64,000 nt of DNA, taken from an uncultured Amylibacter sp. Lineage in GTDB: Bacteria > Pseudomonadota > Alphaproteobacteria > Rhodobacterales > Rhodobacteraceae. The notes beneath the pieces were generated by a model that saw nothing but the letters and a program-made list of their open reading frames with translations, searched no databases and had not been told where the DNA came from. Within the stretch, counting starts at the first letter, position 1. Each line of letters opens with the position of its first letter. This document shows positions 36,826 to 45,614 of the stretch, in pieces. Position numbers and translations under genes: made by a program. The DNA is taken from the NCBI GenBank assembly GCA_959347425.1, contig OY365741.1, positions 954,501 to 1,018,500 on the forward strand, read 5' to 3'.

Positions 36826-37137
36826 TTACACAATAACCTGAACATTGTTTTTCTTACTGCGGTGGATTTCCCCGCGCACTTGCATTTCCAGTTTCACCGT
36901 CATCATGTGCCAGCCAACCGCGCCCATATCGCCGCGTTCTTCGGGCGTTAATCGCGCGTCAGCACTACGGGATAGAGCATCCCAGCCGATAGTCTCCCCC
37001 TCATCCAACACCGCCAAAATCGCGTGGCGACAGGCGTGAAATTTCCACGCGGGAATATCCACAGGACTTTTCTTGGCAGTGTCTTTGCCCATCGCGGGGG
37101 AATGACAGGTGATTGTTTCTTCGCTTATATCAGGCAT
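36826..37137 (-). CDS. conserved-looking small protein, 103 aa, within fds cluster
   Basis: A soluble protein without a signal or membrane helix. The central part (WKFHACRHAILAVLDEGETIGWDALSRSADARL...GAVGWHMMTVKLEMQVRGEI) looks like a small winged-helix-type or DUF6958-like domain, by impression only. It starts 3 bp after the fdsB stop, so it must be translated with it. Its place between fdsB and fdsA suggests a role in formate dehydrogenase assembly or control, but nothing in the sequence proves it; it is not the usual FdsD. Confidence 0.7.
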   Translation of the reverse strand: MPDISEETITCHSPAMGKDTAKKSPVDIPAWKFHACRHAILAVLDEGETIGWDALSRSADARLTPEERGDMGAVGWHMMTVKLEMQVRGEIHRSKKNNVQVIV

Positions 37138-37140
37138 ACC

Positions 37141-38841
37141 TTACACCTCATCGCCAAAATGTTTAATCGTCAAGCGAATCGGATTCGGCGCGGCCTGCCC
37201 CAAACCACAGATAGAGGCATCCACCATCACCTCGCACAAATCTTCCAATAAATCCGTATCCCACTTATCCGCCTGCATCAGTTTGACCGCCTTTTCACAG
37301 CCCAAACGACAGGGGGTGCATTGCCCACAGCTCTCATCCTCAAAAAACCGCAGCATGTTTAACGCGGCATCGCGGACTTTATCTTTATCGGATAAAATCA
37401 CAATGGCGGCAGAGCCAATGAAACTGCCATGCGGTTGCAAGGTATCAAAATCCATCGCGATATCGTCCATGTGCGCGGGTAGAATACCAGCCGACGGACC
37501 GCCTGGTTGGTACGCTTTGAACGCATGCCCGGCCAGCATCCCCCCCGCCGCGGCAATAATATCGGTAATGGTAGAGCCTGCGGGCAACAGATAAACCCCT
37601 GGATTTTTCACCCGACCAGAGACGGAATAGGAACGCAAGCCAATCCGCCCGTTTTTCTGCGTGGTATTCAAAACCCCAGCACCCTCACGACACACCCGCG
37701 CGACCCAATGCAAGGTTTCCACATTATGCACCAAGGTTGGGCGGTTGAAAATCCCAACATTCGCCACGAAAGGCGGGCGATGGCGGGGCAGACCGCGTTT
37801 GCCCTCTATACTCTCAATCATAGCCGATTCTTCGCCACAAATATAAGCACCCGCGCCACGGCGCAAATCTATCATATTGGCAGGGATGATTTTGGCGGCT
37901 TCCAGTGCGGCGATTTCGGTTCTTAAAATATGCAAAACGGCGGGGTATTCATCACGCATATAAATGAAACATTTTTCGGCATCCACAGCCCAAGCGGCAA
38001 TCAGCATGCCCTCCAAAAACAAATGCGGGGTGCGTTCCAGATAATAGCGGTCTTTGAAAGTCCCAGGCTCGCCCTCATCCCCATTCACCGCCAGATAGCG
38101 GGGGGCGGGTTCGGCGCGAACAAACGACCATTTTTTACCCGAAGGAAAGCCAGCCCCGCCAAGCCCACGCAGACCAGATTCGGCAATAAGGTCTTGGATT
38201 TCATCAGGAGTTTTCGTGCCATTTTGCAGGGTTTTTAACGTCTCATAGCCACCGTCTTTTTGATACGCGTCAAGCGTTTCGTAGATAGGGATTTTGGCGT
38301 GGAAATCCTTTGTTTTTATCGCGGTTTGGACTTTTTCCAAAGTCGCACAATCGATATGATTATGCCCGATTTCCAAGGTCGGCGCGGTATCGCACCGCCC
38401 CATACAGGGCGCACGCAGAACCCGCACATTTTTTTCATCCAGCCCGTTTTTTAACGCAGTCAGCAAGGTTTGCGCCCCCGCCAATTCGCAAGACAAACTA
38501 TCACACACGCGAATCGTCAGGGCGGGGGGCGGTGTTTCGTCTTCCTTTATCACATCAAAATGGGCGTAGAAGGTGGCAACCTCATAAACCTCCGCCTGTG
38601 ATAGGCGCATATCATCGGCCAGCGCACATAAATGGGCGGCAGATATATGCCCGTATTTATCTTGAATCAAATGCAGGTGTTCTATTAATAAATCACGGCT
38701 TTGCGGGCGGTTTTTCAATAACGCCTGTACCTGCGTGGTAGCATCGGTTTCAACTTGGCGACCCTTCAGGGTCTTGCGCCCCTTACCGCGTCCCGATTTC
38801 CAAACGCCGTTTTGCTCATTATTTTGTGTCTCTTTTTTCAC
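37141..38841 (-). CDS. fdsB: formate dehydrogenase NADH-binding subunit, fused FdsG-FdsB
   Basis: It carries electrons from FdsA to NAD+. The chain of about 566 aa joins a NuoE-like thioredoxin-fold [2Fe-2S] domain (N-terminal ~200 aa; ATFYAHFDV, CDSLSCELAGAQ, APCMGRCDTAP) to a NuoF-like flavin domain (GLGGAGFPSGKKWSFV, GEESAMIESIEGKRGLPRHRPPF) ending with the [4Fe-4S] motif ESCGQCTPCRLGCEK. FdsG and FdsB are separate genes in many bacteria. GTG at 38841 is preferred (AAGGA 7 nt upstream) over an ATG 36 nt earlier. Confidence 0.92.
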   Translation of the reverse strand: MKKETQNNEQNGVWKSGRGKGRKTLKGRQVETDATTQVQALLKNRPQSRDLLIEHLHLIQDKYGHISAAHLCALADDMRLSQAEVYEVATFYAHFDVIKEDETPPPALTIRVCDSLSCELAGAQTLLTALKNGLDEKNVRVLRAPCMGRCDTAPTLEIGHNHIDCATLEKVQTAIKTKDFHAKIPIYETLDAYQKDGGYETLKTLQNGTKTPDEIQDLIAESGLRGLGGAGFPSGKKWSFVRAEPAPRYLAVNGDEGEPGTFKDRYYLERTPHLFLEGMLIAAWAVDAEKCFIYMRDEYPAVLHILRTEIAALEAAKIIPANMIDLRRGAGAYICGEESAMIESIEGKRGLPRHRPPFVANVGIFNRPTLVHNVETLHWVARVCREGAGVLNTTQKNGRIGLRSYSVSGRVKNPGVYLLPAGSTITDIIAAAGGMLAGHAFKAYQPGGPSAGILPAHMDDIAMDFDTLQPHGSFIGSAAIVILSDKDKVRDAALNMLRFFEDESCGQCTPCRLGCEKAVKLMQADKWDTDLLEDLCEVMVDASICGLGQAAPNPIRLTIKHFGDEV

Positions 38842-38925
38842 CTGTTTATCCTTTTTGCCTGTTCTAGCAAAAAACACGGATTTATTCTAGCCTTAACACA
38901 CGGTAAAACGAATAAAAAAACAAGC

Positions 38926-40242
38926 TTAAAAACTTTGGGTAATACCAATCAAACACTCTGACACTTGGTTATCATAAAACACGATATTAGATCTGCTGAG
39001 CGTCCGCGAGCATGAAATCCGCGGGGCAAAGCCACGATAGCTCAGCTTTGTATGATATAGGGCAATACTTAAATCTCTGACGATATCCTCGCGAATCCCG
39101 CCCACGCCTAAAAACCCGCCGAAAAAGCCAACATATTTACGCGTGGTATAGCCAACACCCAATTGTGTCACCAACCCGCCTTTCCATCGACGGCTGATCT
39201 GTGTGCCGATGCGATAGCCACCATAGGACGCGGCATCATTGCCACCGTTGCTGCGGTTTCTGCTAAAGTTTATTGAACTGTTTAACGAAGTACTAGGGCT
39301 TAAAAAATACGTCCAGCCAACGGTGTTTTGGAAAAACGCCGAATTGCTTCTTTTGTCAAACAGATTATCCACACCTTGGATATTAAGGGATAGGGAAATC
39401 TGATGCCGCGGGGCGACATTTTCAGATATACTGCCCTGAAACCCGATAGAACGGCTATCGCGGTTATCCTGTCGCCAAGTGTGGCGCAAAAACGGCCCAT
39501 AGCTGAGCCGTGTTGTTTGGGTTAAAATATGCTCACGATTAAACTGTAAGGAAGTGGTCAAGGTATCATAAAGATCGGTATTGGTGTATTTCGTCCCAGA
39601 TAGGCTGAGCGTAATGGTACTACGCACACCACTGGCACCACTGCTGCGCCAAAATCCATTCAAACTGCCTTGGATACCTAAGCCAGAGGTTCTTCGCGAT
39701 TCCTCACCAATGGTAAGTTGCCCGCCAGCAGTGGTTTCGGTATCCGTGCCACGGTTGATATTGGTGGAGGGCAGAAAAGAATAGGATGAACTGAACCCAA
39801 ACCGTTTATTGGCGGCGATTCGCCCCAAGAATTGATTGTAAATCTGGGTGAATTCAGGGTCACCATCCAAGGTTAAAAGCTGATTAAAGTGAAACTGCGC
39901 GGGGATATACCGCCGTGCCAAAAACAAGTTATGCGCCAATTCGCGCCGTGCCTCTATATTATCAGGGAATTCATCCAAAACACGGCGGAGCAGTTCGATC
40001 GCTTCGTTAAATCTTTGGGTGACCTTGTAACTACGGGCGTAAAACAGGGCGACATCAAACTCTGACGGGTTGCTTTCTTGCAATAGGTTAAAGGCGGTTT
40101 CAAGTTGACCTTCGGCCATCAATTCCTCAATCTGCGCACGCGCCTGTGCGGTAAGGGTTGATTGGGCATGGGCAGGTATCGCAAGGATTCCAACCCAAGC
40201 CCCAAAGCAGAAAGCCGAGTAAATAATAAAACGTTTAAGCAA
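38926..40242 (-). CDS. surface lipoprotein assembly modifier (Slam)
   Basis: An outer-membrane protein that moves lipoproteins to the cell surface. The 438-aa protein has a signal peptide (cut near AHAQ, residue 27), a TPR-rich periplasmic domain (~30-140; AFNLLQESNPSEFDVALFYARSYK, ELAHNLFLARRYIPAQFHF) and a DUF560-type 14-strand barrel finishing with the family hallmarks YRGFAPRISCSRTLSRSNIVFYDNQ and a terminal Phe. The start is a TTG with GGGG upstream. The lipoprotein at 32269-32868 is a plausible substrate. Confidence 0.87.
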   Translation of the reverse strand: MLKRFIIYSAFCFGAWVGILAIPAHAQSTLTAQARAQIEELMAEGQLETAFNLLQESNPSEFDVALFYARSYKVTQRFNEAIELLRRVLDEFPDNIEARRELAHNLFLARRYIPAQFHFNQLLTLDGDPEFTQIYNQFLGRIAANKRFGFSSSYSFLPSTNINRGTDTETTAGGQLTIGEESRRTSGLGIQGSLNGFWRSSGASGVRSTITLSLSGTKYTNTDLYDTLTTSLQFNREHILTQTTRLSYGPFLRHTWRQDNRDSRSIGFQGSISENVAPRHQISLSLNIQGVDNLFDKRSNSAFFQNTVGWTYFLSPSTSLNSSINFSRNRSNGGNDAASYGGYRIGTQISRRWKGGLVTQLGVGYTTRKYVGFFGGFLGVGGIREDIVRDLSIALYHTKLSYRGFAPRISCSRTLSRSNIVFYDNQVSECLIGITQSF

Positions 40243-40277
40243 GATGGACCCCGTAGGATGTTAAGACAATTCGGGCG

Positions 40278-40306
40278 TAAATAGTATATTTATTTACAGA
40301 ATGCAA
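40278..40306 (-). promoter_or_regulatory. promoter of the Slam gene
   Basis: Minus strand TTGCAT (40306-40301), 17 bp, TATTTA (40283-40278), 36 bp before the TTG start. Confidence 0.5.
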
Positions 40307-40456
40307 ATCACAACTGCGTTTATTTTCGTGTTTTTTACATCGCTTTTTCATAATTTTGTTTTTTAGGGCAAATAAATCGGGGATATTGGGTAATAAAACG
40401 CTGATAGCTTGGCAATTGGTGGCAGTGGTGGTGTGATTCGCATAATTTGCGGGGAT

Positions 40457-40533
40457 TGGCGACTCCGGCAGGATTTGAACCTGCAACCTGCCCCTTAGGA
40501 GGGGGCTGCTCTATCCAGTTGAGCCACGGAGCC
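40457..40533 (-). tRNA. tRNA-Arg (anticodon CCU)
   Basis: A full cloverleaf is visible on the minus strand: acceptor GGCTCCG/CGGAGTC, D-stem GCTC/GAGC, anticodon stem GCCCC/GGGGC with loop CTCCTAA (anticodon CCT, reads AGG), variable AGGTT, T-arm GCAGG-TTCAAAT-CCTGC. The discriminator is G and CCA is encoded. Confidence 0.95.
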
Positions 40534-40658
40534 GTTTTTATGACTCGCTTGTTTTCACAATTTGACGAAATAAGCAAGCATTTTTTAACATTGACAAGCG
40601 AGGCGAAACCAATCACACACACCCCGAACACCAAATCATCAAAACCCCACAAAAACAC

Positions 40659-41573
40659 ATGCCAAGCCAAATCCAAACAGATCAAATCCAAACAGACCTA
40701 AACACCTATCTTGTTGCCGAGGGCGCGATTGCCGATGGACAGAACTGGCAAGTACAAAGCGGTGGGCGGAGCAATTTTGTCTGGCGTTTGGTCGAATCAA
40801 ACCTGATTTGCAAACTCTATAATACAGCCGATATAAACAACCCGTTTTACCCGAATGACCCTGCGGCGGAATGGGCGTGTTTGACTGCCCTTCATAAAAC
40901 CGCAACCACCCCGCGTCCCAAGATGGCGATGCAAACACCCTTTGGCGCGGTTTTGCTCTATCATTATGTCGCGGGGCAGAGCTGGCAGAGCGATACTGCC
41001 CCCGTGGCGCATCTTATAGAGCAAATTCACGCAACCCCCGCCCCGCCAGAGGTGAAAGTCGCACCCACGCCAGAACGGATGGTGCGCGACACCCAGCAGA
41101 TTTTACACGATATATCATGCGATAAGACCGATTGTAAAACCGATTGTGGATTGCGGGGGTTTATCCCCCTTTTAGATACCCCCTTACATGCCCCCATGTA
41201 TAAAAGTATCGCGAACCCCGTTCTGACCCATACCGATATTGTTGCGGGTAATTTAATTTGTGGCAAAAAAACCCTGTGCCTGATTGATTGGCAATGCCCC
41301 GCCCTTGGCGATGGGGCGGTGGATTTGGCCAGCTTCATCTCCCCCGCCATGCAAACCTTATATCGCGGTACACCGCTATCCGCCGATGAAACCGCGCGTT
41401 TCCTTACCACCTTCACCGACCGAGATCTTGTCGCAAGATACCATCAGCTCGCCGTGCTTTATCATTGGCGAATCGCGGTTTATTGCCATTGGCGTGTGGT
41501 TAAACACGGGTTTTCGGACTACGCCCCCGCCCGAGACGCAGAAATCGCCCATTTACAGGCAATCACCGCTTGA
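40659..41573 (+). CDS. APH/choline-kinase-fold phosphotransferase
   Basis: A 304-aa kinase-like protein. The catalytic loop is LTHTDIVAGNLI (His-x-Asp...Asn, near 192-202) and the metal site LIDWQCPALGDGAVDLASF (Asp near 214). This is the aminoglycoside phosphotransferase / choline kinase fold, whose members phosphorylate small hydroxyl compounds or macrolides. The substrate is not evident; choline or a cell-envelope precursor are possibilities. It has an N-terminal low-complexity repeat (QIQTDQIQTDL). It lies 31 bp upstream of lysA and may be co-transcribed. Confidence 0.78.
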   Translation: MPSQIQTDQIQTDLNTYLVAEGAIADGQNWQVQSGGRSNFVWRLVESNLICKLYNTADINNPFYPNDPAAEWACLTALHKTATTPRPKMAMQTPFGAVLLYHYVAGQSWQSDTAPVAHLIEQIHATPAPPEVKVAPTPERMVRDTQQILHDISCDKTDCKTDCGLRGFIPLLDTPLHAPMYKSIANPVLTHTDIVAGNLICGKKTLCLIDWQCPALGDGAVDLASFISPAMQTLYRGTPLSADETARFLTTFTDRDLVARYHQLAVLYHWRIAVYCHWRVVKHGFSDYAPARDAEIAHLQAITA

Positions 41574-41604
41574 AATTTTTTTAATAAAAGCATAATCAGG
41601 GACT

Positions 41605-42849
41605 ATGGATCATTTTTTATACAAAGACGGGGTTTTGCACGCCGAAGACGTGCCACTCAGCACGATAGCCGAGGCTGTCGGCACGCCGACCTACGTCTAT
41701 TCTTCGGCGACTCTGACCCGTCATTATAGCCAATTAAAAACCGCTATGGAGGGTTTAAACGCCCATATCCACTATGCAATAAAGGCGAATTCCAACCAAG
41801 CCGTATTGAAACTGCTGGGCGATTTGGGCGCGGGGATGGATGTTGTGTCCATCGGCGAATATATGCGGGCAAGGGCGGCGGGTATTGCACCCGAGCGAAT
41901 CGTTTTCTCTGGCGTTGGCAAAACACGGGCAGAGATGCGAGCCGCATTGGAACAAGGTATCGGGCAGTTTAATGTGGAATCCGAACCCGAAATGCTGGCG
42001 TTGAATGAAATTGCCTTGGCGTTAAACACCACCGCCCCGATTAGCTTTCGGATTAACCCAGATGTCTCCCCCGCCACGCATAAAAAGATTGCCACGGGCG
42101 GTGCGGAGACGAAATTCGGCATTCCCTTAGGTGAAGCCCGCGCGATTTACGCCCGAGCGGGTAAATTGCCCGGATTGCGGATTATCGGGCTGGATGTCCA
42201 TATCGGCAGTCAAATCACGGATTTAACCCCCTATCGGCTGGCGTATGAAAAGCTGGCGATCTTGTGCGGGGATTTGCGAGGCGATGGGCATAGTATTACG
42301 CGGATTGATGTTGGCGGCGGTTTGGGGATTCCGTATCGCGGCGGGGATAAGGCGGCTTCGCTGGATGAATACGCGGGGGTGATTCGCGATACCTTGGGGC
42401 ATTTGGATGTGCAGATTGATTTAGAACCTGGGCGGATGATTGCCGGCAACGCGGGGATTTTGCTATCGCGAGTCATTTGGGTGAAACGCGGGACCGAGCG
42501 TGATTTCCTCATCATTGATGCGGCGATGAATGATTTGATTCGCCCAGCGATGTATGATGCCTATCACGATATTATTCCCGTGATACAAACAAACGCACAA
42601 CCCCAGCCCTATGATGTGGTCGGCCCGATTTGTGAAACGGGCGATAGCTTTGCTGAGGCTCGGCTTTTGCCCCCGATGGGTGAGGGGGATTTGGTGGCGT
42701 TTCGCACGGCGGGTGCTTATGCCGCCGTGATGGCCAGTGAGTATAATACCCGTGCGTTAGTCGCCGAGGTGATGGTCAAAGGCGACCAATTTTCTACCAT
42801 CCGCCCAAGGGCAGAGATAAGCGATATTATCGCGAGGGATGTTTTTTAG
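41605..42849 (+). CDS. lysA: diaminopimelate decarboxylase
   Basis: A PLP enzyme making lysine from meso-diaminopimelate. 414 aa; Lys60 in HYAIKANSN binds PLP. Other motifs are GLDVHIGSQITDL, the glycine loop DVGGGLGIPY, EPGRMIAGNAG and the C-terminal GPICETGDSFA (substrate cysteine) and GAYAAVMASEYN. The stop TAG runs into a heptad-like TTAGGGT-TAGTGAG, then repeat element copy B. Confidence 0.96.
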   Translation: MDHFLYKDGVLHAEDVPLSTIAEAVGTPTYVYSSATLTRHYSQLKTAMEGLNAHIHYAIKANSNQAVLKLLGDLGAGMDVVSIGEYMRARAAGIAPERIVFSGVGKTRAEMRAALEQGIGQFNVESEPEMLALNEIALALNTTAPISFRINPDVSPATHKKIATGGAETKFGIPLGEARAIYARAGKLPGLRIIGLDVHIGSQITDLTPYRLAYEKLAILCGDLRGDGHSITRIDVGGGLGIPYRGGDKAASLDEYAGVIRDTLGHLDVQIDLEPGRMIAGNAGILLSRVIWVKRGTERDFLIIDAAMNDLIRPAMYDAYHDIIPVIQTNAQPQPYDVVGPICETGDSFAEARLLPPMGEGDLVAFRTAGAYAAVMASEYNTRALVAEVMVKGDQFSTIRPRAEISDIIARDVF

Positions 42850-43301
42850 GGTTAGTGAGAATGCCCTTACGGGTCTTCGTCATAACTTCGTTATGCCGAC
42901 CAGCGTGGTCTTTTGTGCGTAGCCCCCGCTTCGCGGGAGCATGCCAAAAGCCCTTTGGTTACAAGATGATAATGATTCTATAAATTTACTATCTGGAATA
43001 ACAAGACTATAAAATGGATTATTTGCAAAGAATACTTGGGAATTGGTGGTAGGTTTGCTCTAAATTTATTTAGACTATATACAAGACGCTGAGCCAAACC
43101 CCAGCCAAAAAATAGCCCGTCCAGCTCTCCGCAGGAGGGGTGGGCGGGCGGGCAACCGAACGAAGTGAGGGCGCAACAAAAAACCTCTGCTCTTAACTTC
43201 CAATACCTAACTCTTAATCTCTAATAACCAATAATTCACAATTCATCATTCACAATTCACAATTCATCATTCACAATTCACAATTCACAACTAACAACTC
43301 C
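42850..43301. other. 452-bp gene-free region between lysA and nadK
   Basis: The region is filled by the long intergenic repeat copy B (42863-43200) and a heptad array (43205-43305). The two genes are convergent. No gene is seen. Confidence 0.85.
42863..43200 (-). repeat. long intergenic repeat element, copy B (inverted relative to copy A)
   Basis: A 338-bp non-coding element. Read on the minus strand it aligns end to end with 25621-26007 and shares both termini. Differences are substitutions and a few indels, mainly near GGCATAACGAAGTTATG and in the GC-rich left part. Confidence 0.9.
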
Positions 43302-43305
43302 CTAA
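43205..43305. repeat. heptad array, about 13 units AATTCAC/CATTCAC type
   Basis: Units AATTCAC, AATTCAT, CATTCAC alternate in 7-bp register between degenerate CTCTAAT-like units and AACTAAC. The end overlaps the nadK stop at 43302. Confidence 0.85.
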
Positions 43306-44060
43306 ACAAACTGCTGCCTTAACAGACGTTCTTCCAACCCATGCCCTGGATTAAACAAAATCCGATGCTCTATCTGCGGGGCGATGGCGACCTCTACCCA
43401 CCGCACCCCCGACACTTCTTTACCATCGGCACTGGCATTCACCGGCCGTTTATCTGCGTCCAGCACATCAATCCGCACCTGTGCTGCCAAAGGCAACACC
43501 GCCCCACGCCACCGCCTTGGCAACACAGCCGCCAAAGGCGTTAGAGCCAAAACCCCCGCCCCTATCGGCAATATCGGCCCATGCGCGGAATAATTATACG
43601 CCGTAGAGCCAGCAGGTGTTGCCACCATCGCCCCATCACAGACCAAACACTCTAACCGCATCTGTCCATCAATACTAATCGCCAGCTTGGCGGATTGGGG
43701 TCCGCCACGTAATAACGATACCTCGTTAATTGCCAAATCGCTATGAACCGCGCCATCAGACGATTCGGCGCGCATTTGCAACGGGTTTAATGTCGCCAAT
43801 TCGGCGCGGTCTATTCGGGCTATTAAATCATCTTCCTCATAAGCATTCATTAAAAACCCAACCGTCCCGCAATTCATCCCATAAATCGGCACGCCCAGCG
43901 ATTGATAGGCATGCAAACAATCCAGCATAAAGCCATCACCGCCCAAGGCGACGATCACATCGCTGTCCTCAGGCGCATTATTCGCCCCATACCGCCGTAT
44001 TAACGCGGATAATCCACCCTGTGCCATTTCGGCAGAGCTGGCAAGCATCGATAACTTCAT
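43302..44060 (-). CDS. nadK: NAD kinase
   Basis: It phosphorylates NAD+ to NADP+. The 252-aa protein has the ATP/polyphosphate-binding motif ALGGDGFMLDCLH (~34-46), the conserved YGMNCGTVGFLMN and the glycine-rich NAD-binding segment DGAMVATPAGSTAYNYSAHGPILP. It is short but complete, as in other alphaproteobacteria. It is divergent from glyA. Confidence 0.95.
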   Translation of the reverse strand: MKLSMLASSAEMAQGGLSALIRRYGANNAPEDSDVIVALGGDGFMLDCLHAYQSLGVPIYGMNCGTVGFLMNAYEEDDLIARIDRAELATLNPLQMRAESSDGAVHSDLAINEVSLLRGGPQSAKLAISIDGQMRLECLVCDGAMVATPAGSTAYNYSAHGPILPIGAGVLALTPLAAVLPRRWRGAVLPLAAQVRIDVLDADKRPVNASADGKEVSGVRWVEVAIAPQIEHRILFNPGHGLEERLLRQQFV

Positions 44061-44171
44061 TTTAATCTCACATATTTTGGGGCTTGCACTTTAATTGCAA
44101 AAGTCTTAATATCGTTTCTAGCATAATCTGTGCATAATAAAAACACCACATCTAACAAAGAAAGCAACCCT

Positions 44172-45455
44172 ATGACTAATAACCCAGACTTTTTTACTGA
44201 AGAACTATCCAGCCGTGACCCCGCTATTTTTAAAGCGATTGAAGGCGAACTTGACCGCCAAAGGTATGAGATTGAATTGATTGCCTCTGAAAACATTGTA
44301 TCACGGGCAGTGATGCAGGCGCAAGGCTCTGTTTTAACCAATAAATATGCCGAAGGCTATGCCCATCGGCGGTATTATGGCGGGTGTCATTATGTTGATA
44401 TAGCAGAGGATTTGGCAGTGGAACGCGCCCTTGCCTTATTTGGCTGTTCTTACGCCAATGTTCAGGCACATTCGGGCAGTCAGGCTAACCAAGCCGTTAT
44501 GCAGGCGTTAATCCAACCAGGTGATACGATTTTGGGGATGAATTTGGCGTCTGGCGGGCATTTAACCCACGGGGCTGCGCCGAATCAATCGGGCAAGTGG
44601 TTTAATGCCGTGCAATATGGTGTCCGCCGTCAGGATAATTTGATTGATTATGATGAAATTGAGGCTTTGGCAGTGGAACATTCCCCCAAAATCATCATAG
44701 CGGGTGGGTCTGCCATTCCCCGCCAGATTGATTTTGCCAAGTTCCGGGCGATAGCCGATAAGGTCGGTGCAATTTTGCACGTGGATATGGCGCATTTCGC
44801 TGGGTTAGTCGCGGCGGGTGAGCATCCTAGCCCGTTTCCCTTTGCCGATGTGGTAACGACGACGACCCATAAAACCTTACGCGGTCCGCGTGGCGGGATG
44901 GTTTTAACGAACGATGAAACGATTGCGAAAAAGGTCAATTCGGCGATATTTCCGGGGATTCAAGGCGGCCCACTGATGCATGTGATTGCCGCCAAGGCGG
45001 TCGCGTTTGGCGAGGCTTTGCGCCCCAGTTTCAAAACCTATCAAAAAGCGGTTCGCGCCAATGCAGTGGCTCTGGCCGATCAGTTGGTGAAGGGCGGGTT
45101 GGATATCGTTACGGGTGGCACGGATACGCATTTAATGCTGGTGGATTTGCGCCCGAAAGCGGTGACGGGGAATGTCGCGGATGCGGCGCTTGGGCGGGCG
45201 AACATCACCTGTAATAAGAACGCGATACCGTTTGATCCAGAGAAGCCGACTGTGACCTCTGGTCTGCGATTGGGGACACCCGCGGGCACCAGCCGAGGCT
45301 TTGGTGAGGCTGAGTTTCGTGCGATTGGGGATTTGATTATTCGCGTGATTGATGGCTTAGCTGATAACGGAGCCGATGGCAATGACGCGGTGGAAAAGGC
45401 CGTTGCCGAAGAGGTGGTTGCCTTGTGTAAGAAATTCCCTATCTATAGAGATTAA
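44172..45455 (+). CDS. glyA: serine hydroxymethyltransferase
   Basis: A PLP enzyme that interconverts serine and glycine with transfer of a C1 unit to tetrahydrofolate. 427 aa; the PLP lysine is in [44 protein letters not shown] and the C-terminal [16 protein letters not shown] are also present. The ATG at 44172 ([17 protein letters not shown]) replaces an in-frame start 14 codons earlier. It would also take up C1-tetrahydrofolate made by the dimethylglycine-dehydrogenase-like enzyme. Confidence 0.97.
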   Translation: MTNNPDFFTEELSSRDPAIFKAIEGELDRQRYEIELIASENIVSRAVMQAQGSVLTNKYAEGYAHRRYYGGCHYVDIAEDLAVERALALFGCSYANVQAHSGSQANQAVMQALIQPGDTILGMNLASGGHLTHGAAPNQSGKWFNAVQYGVRRQDNLIDYDEIEALAVEHSPKIIIAGGSAIPRQIDFAKFRAIADKVGAILHVDMAHFAGLVAAGEHPSPFPFADVVTTTTHKTLRGPRGGMVLTNDETIAKKVNSAIFPGIQGGPLMHVIAAKAVAFGEALRPSFKTYQKAVRANAVALADQLVKGGLDIVTGGTDTHLMLVDLRPKAVTGNVADAALGRANITCNKNAIPFDPEKPTVTSGLRLGTPAGTSRGFGEAEFRAIGDLIIRVIDGLADNGADGNDAVEKAVAEEVVALCKKFPIYRD

Positions 45456-45614
45456 GGATTGATTCGCTGTGGGGCTGGGGTGTGGTGCGGTATGAGGTTT
45501 AGGTATTTTAAGGCGTGTTAATGGTATCTTAATACTAAATACAAATTATAACTTTACTAAACCATAAACAACATTTATAGTAACCCCAAACCAATGAAAG
45601 CGTGACTTATCAAA

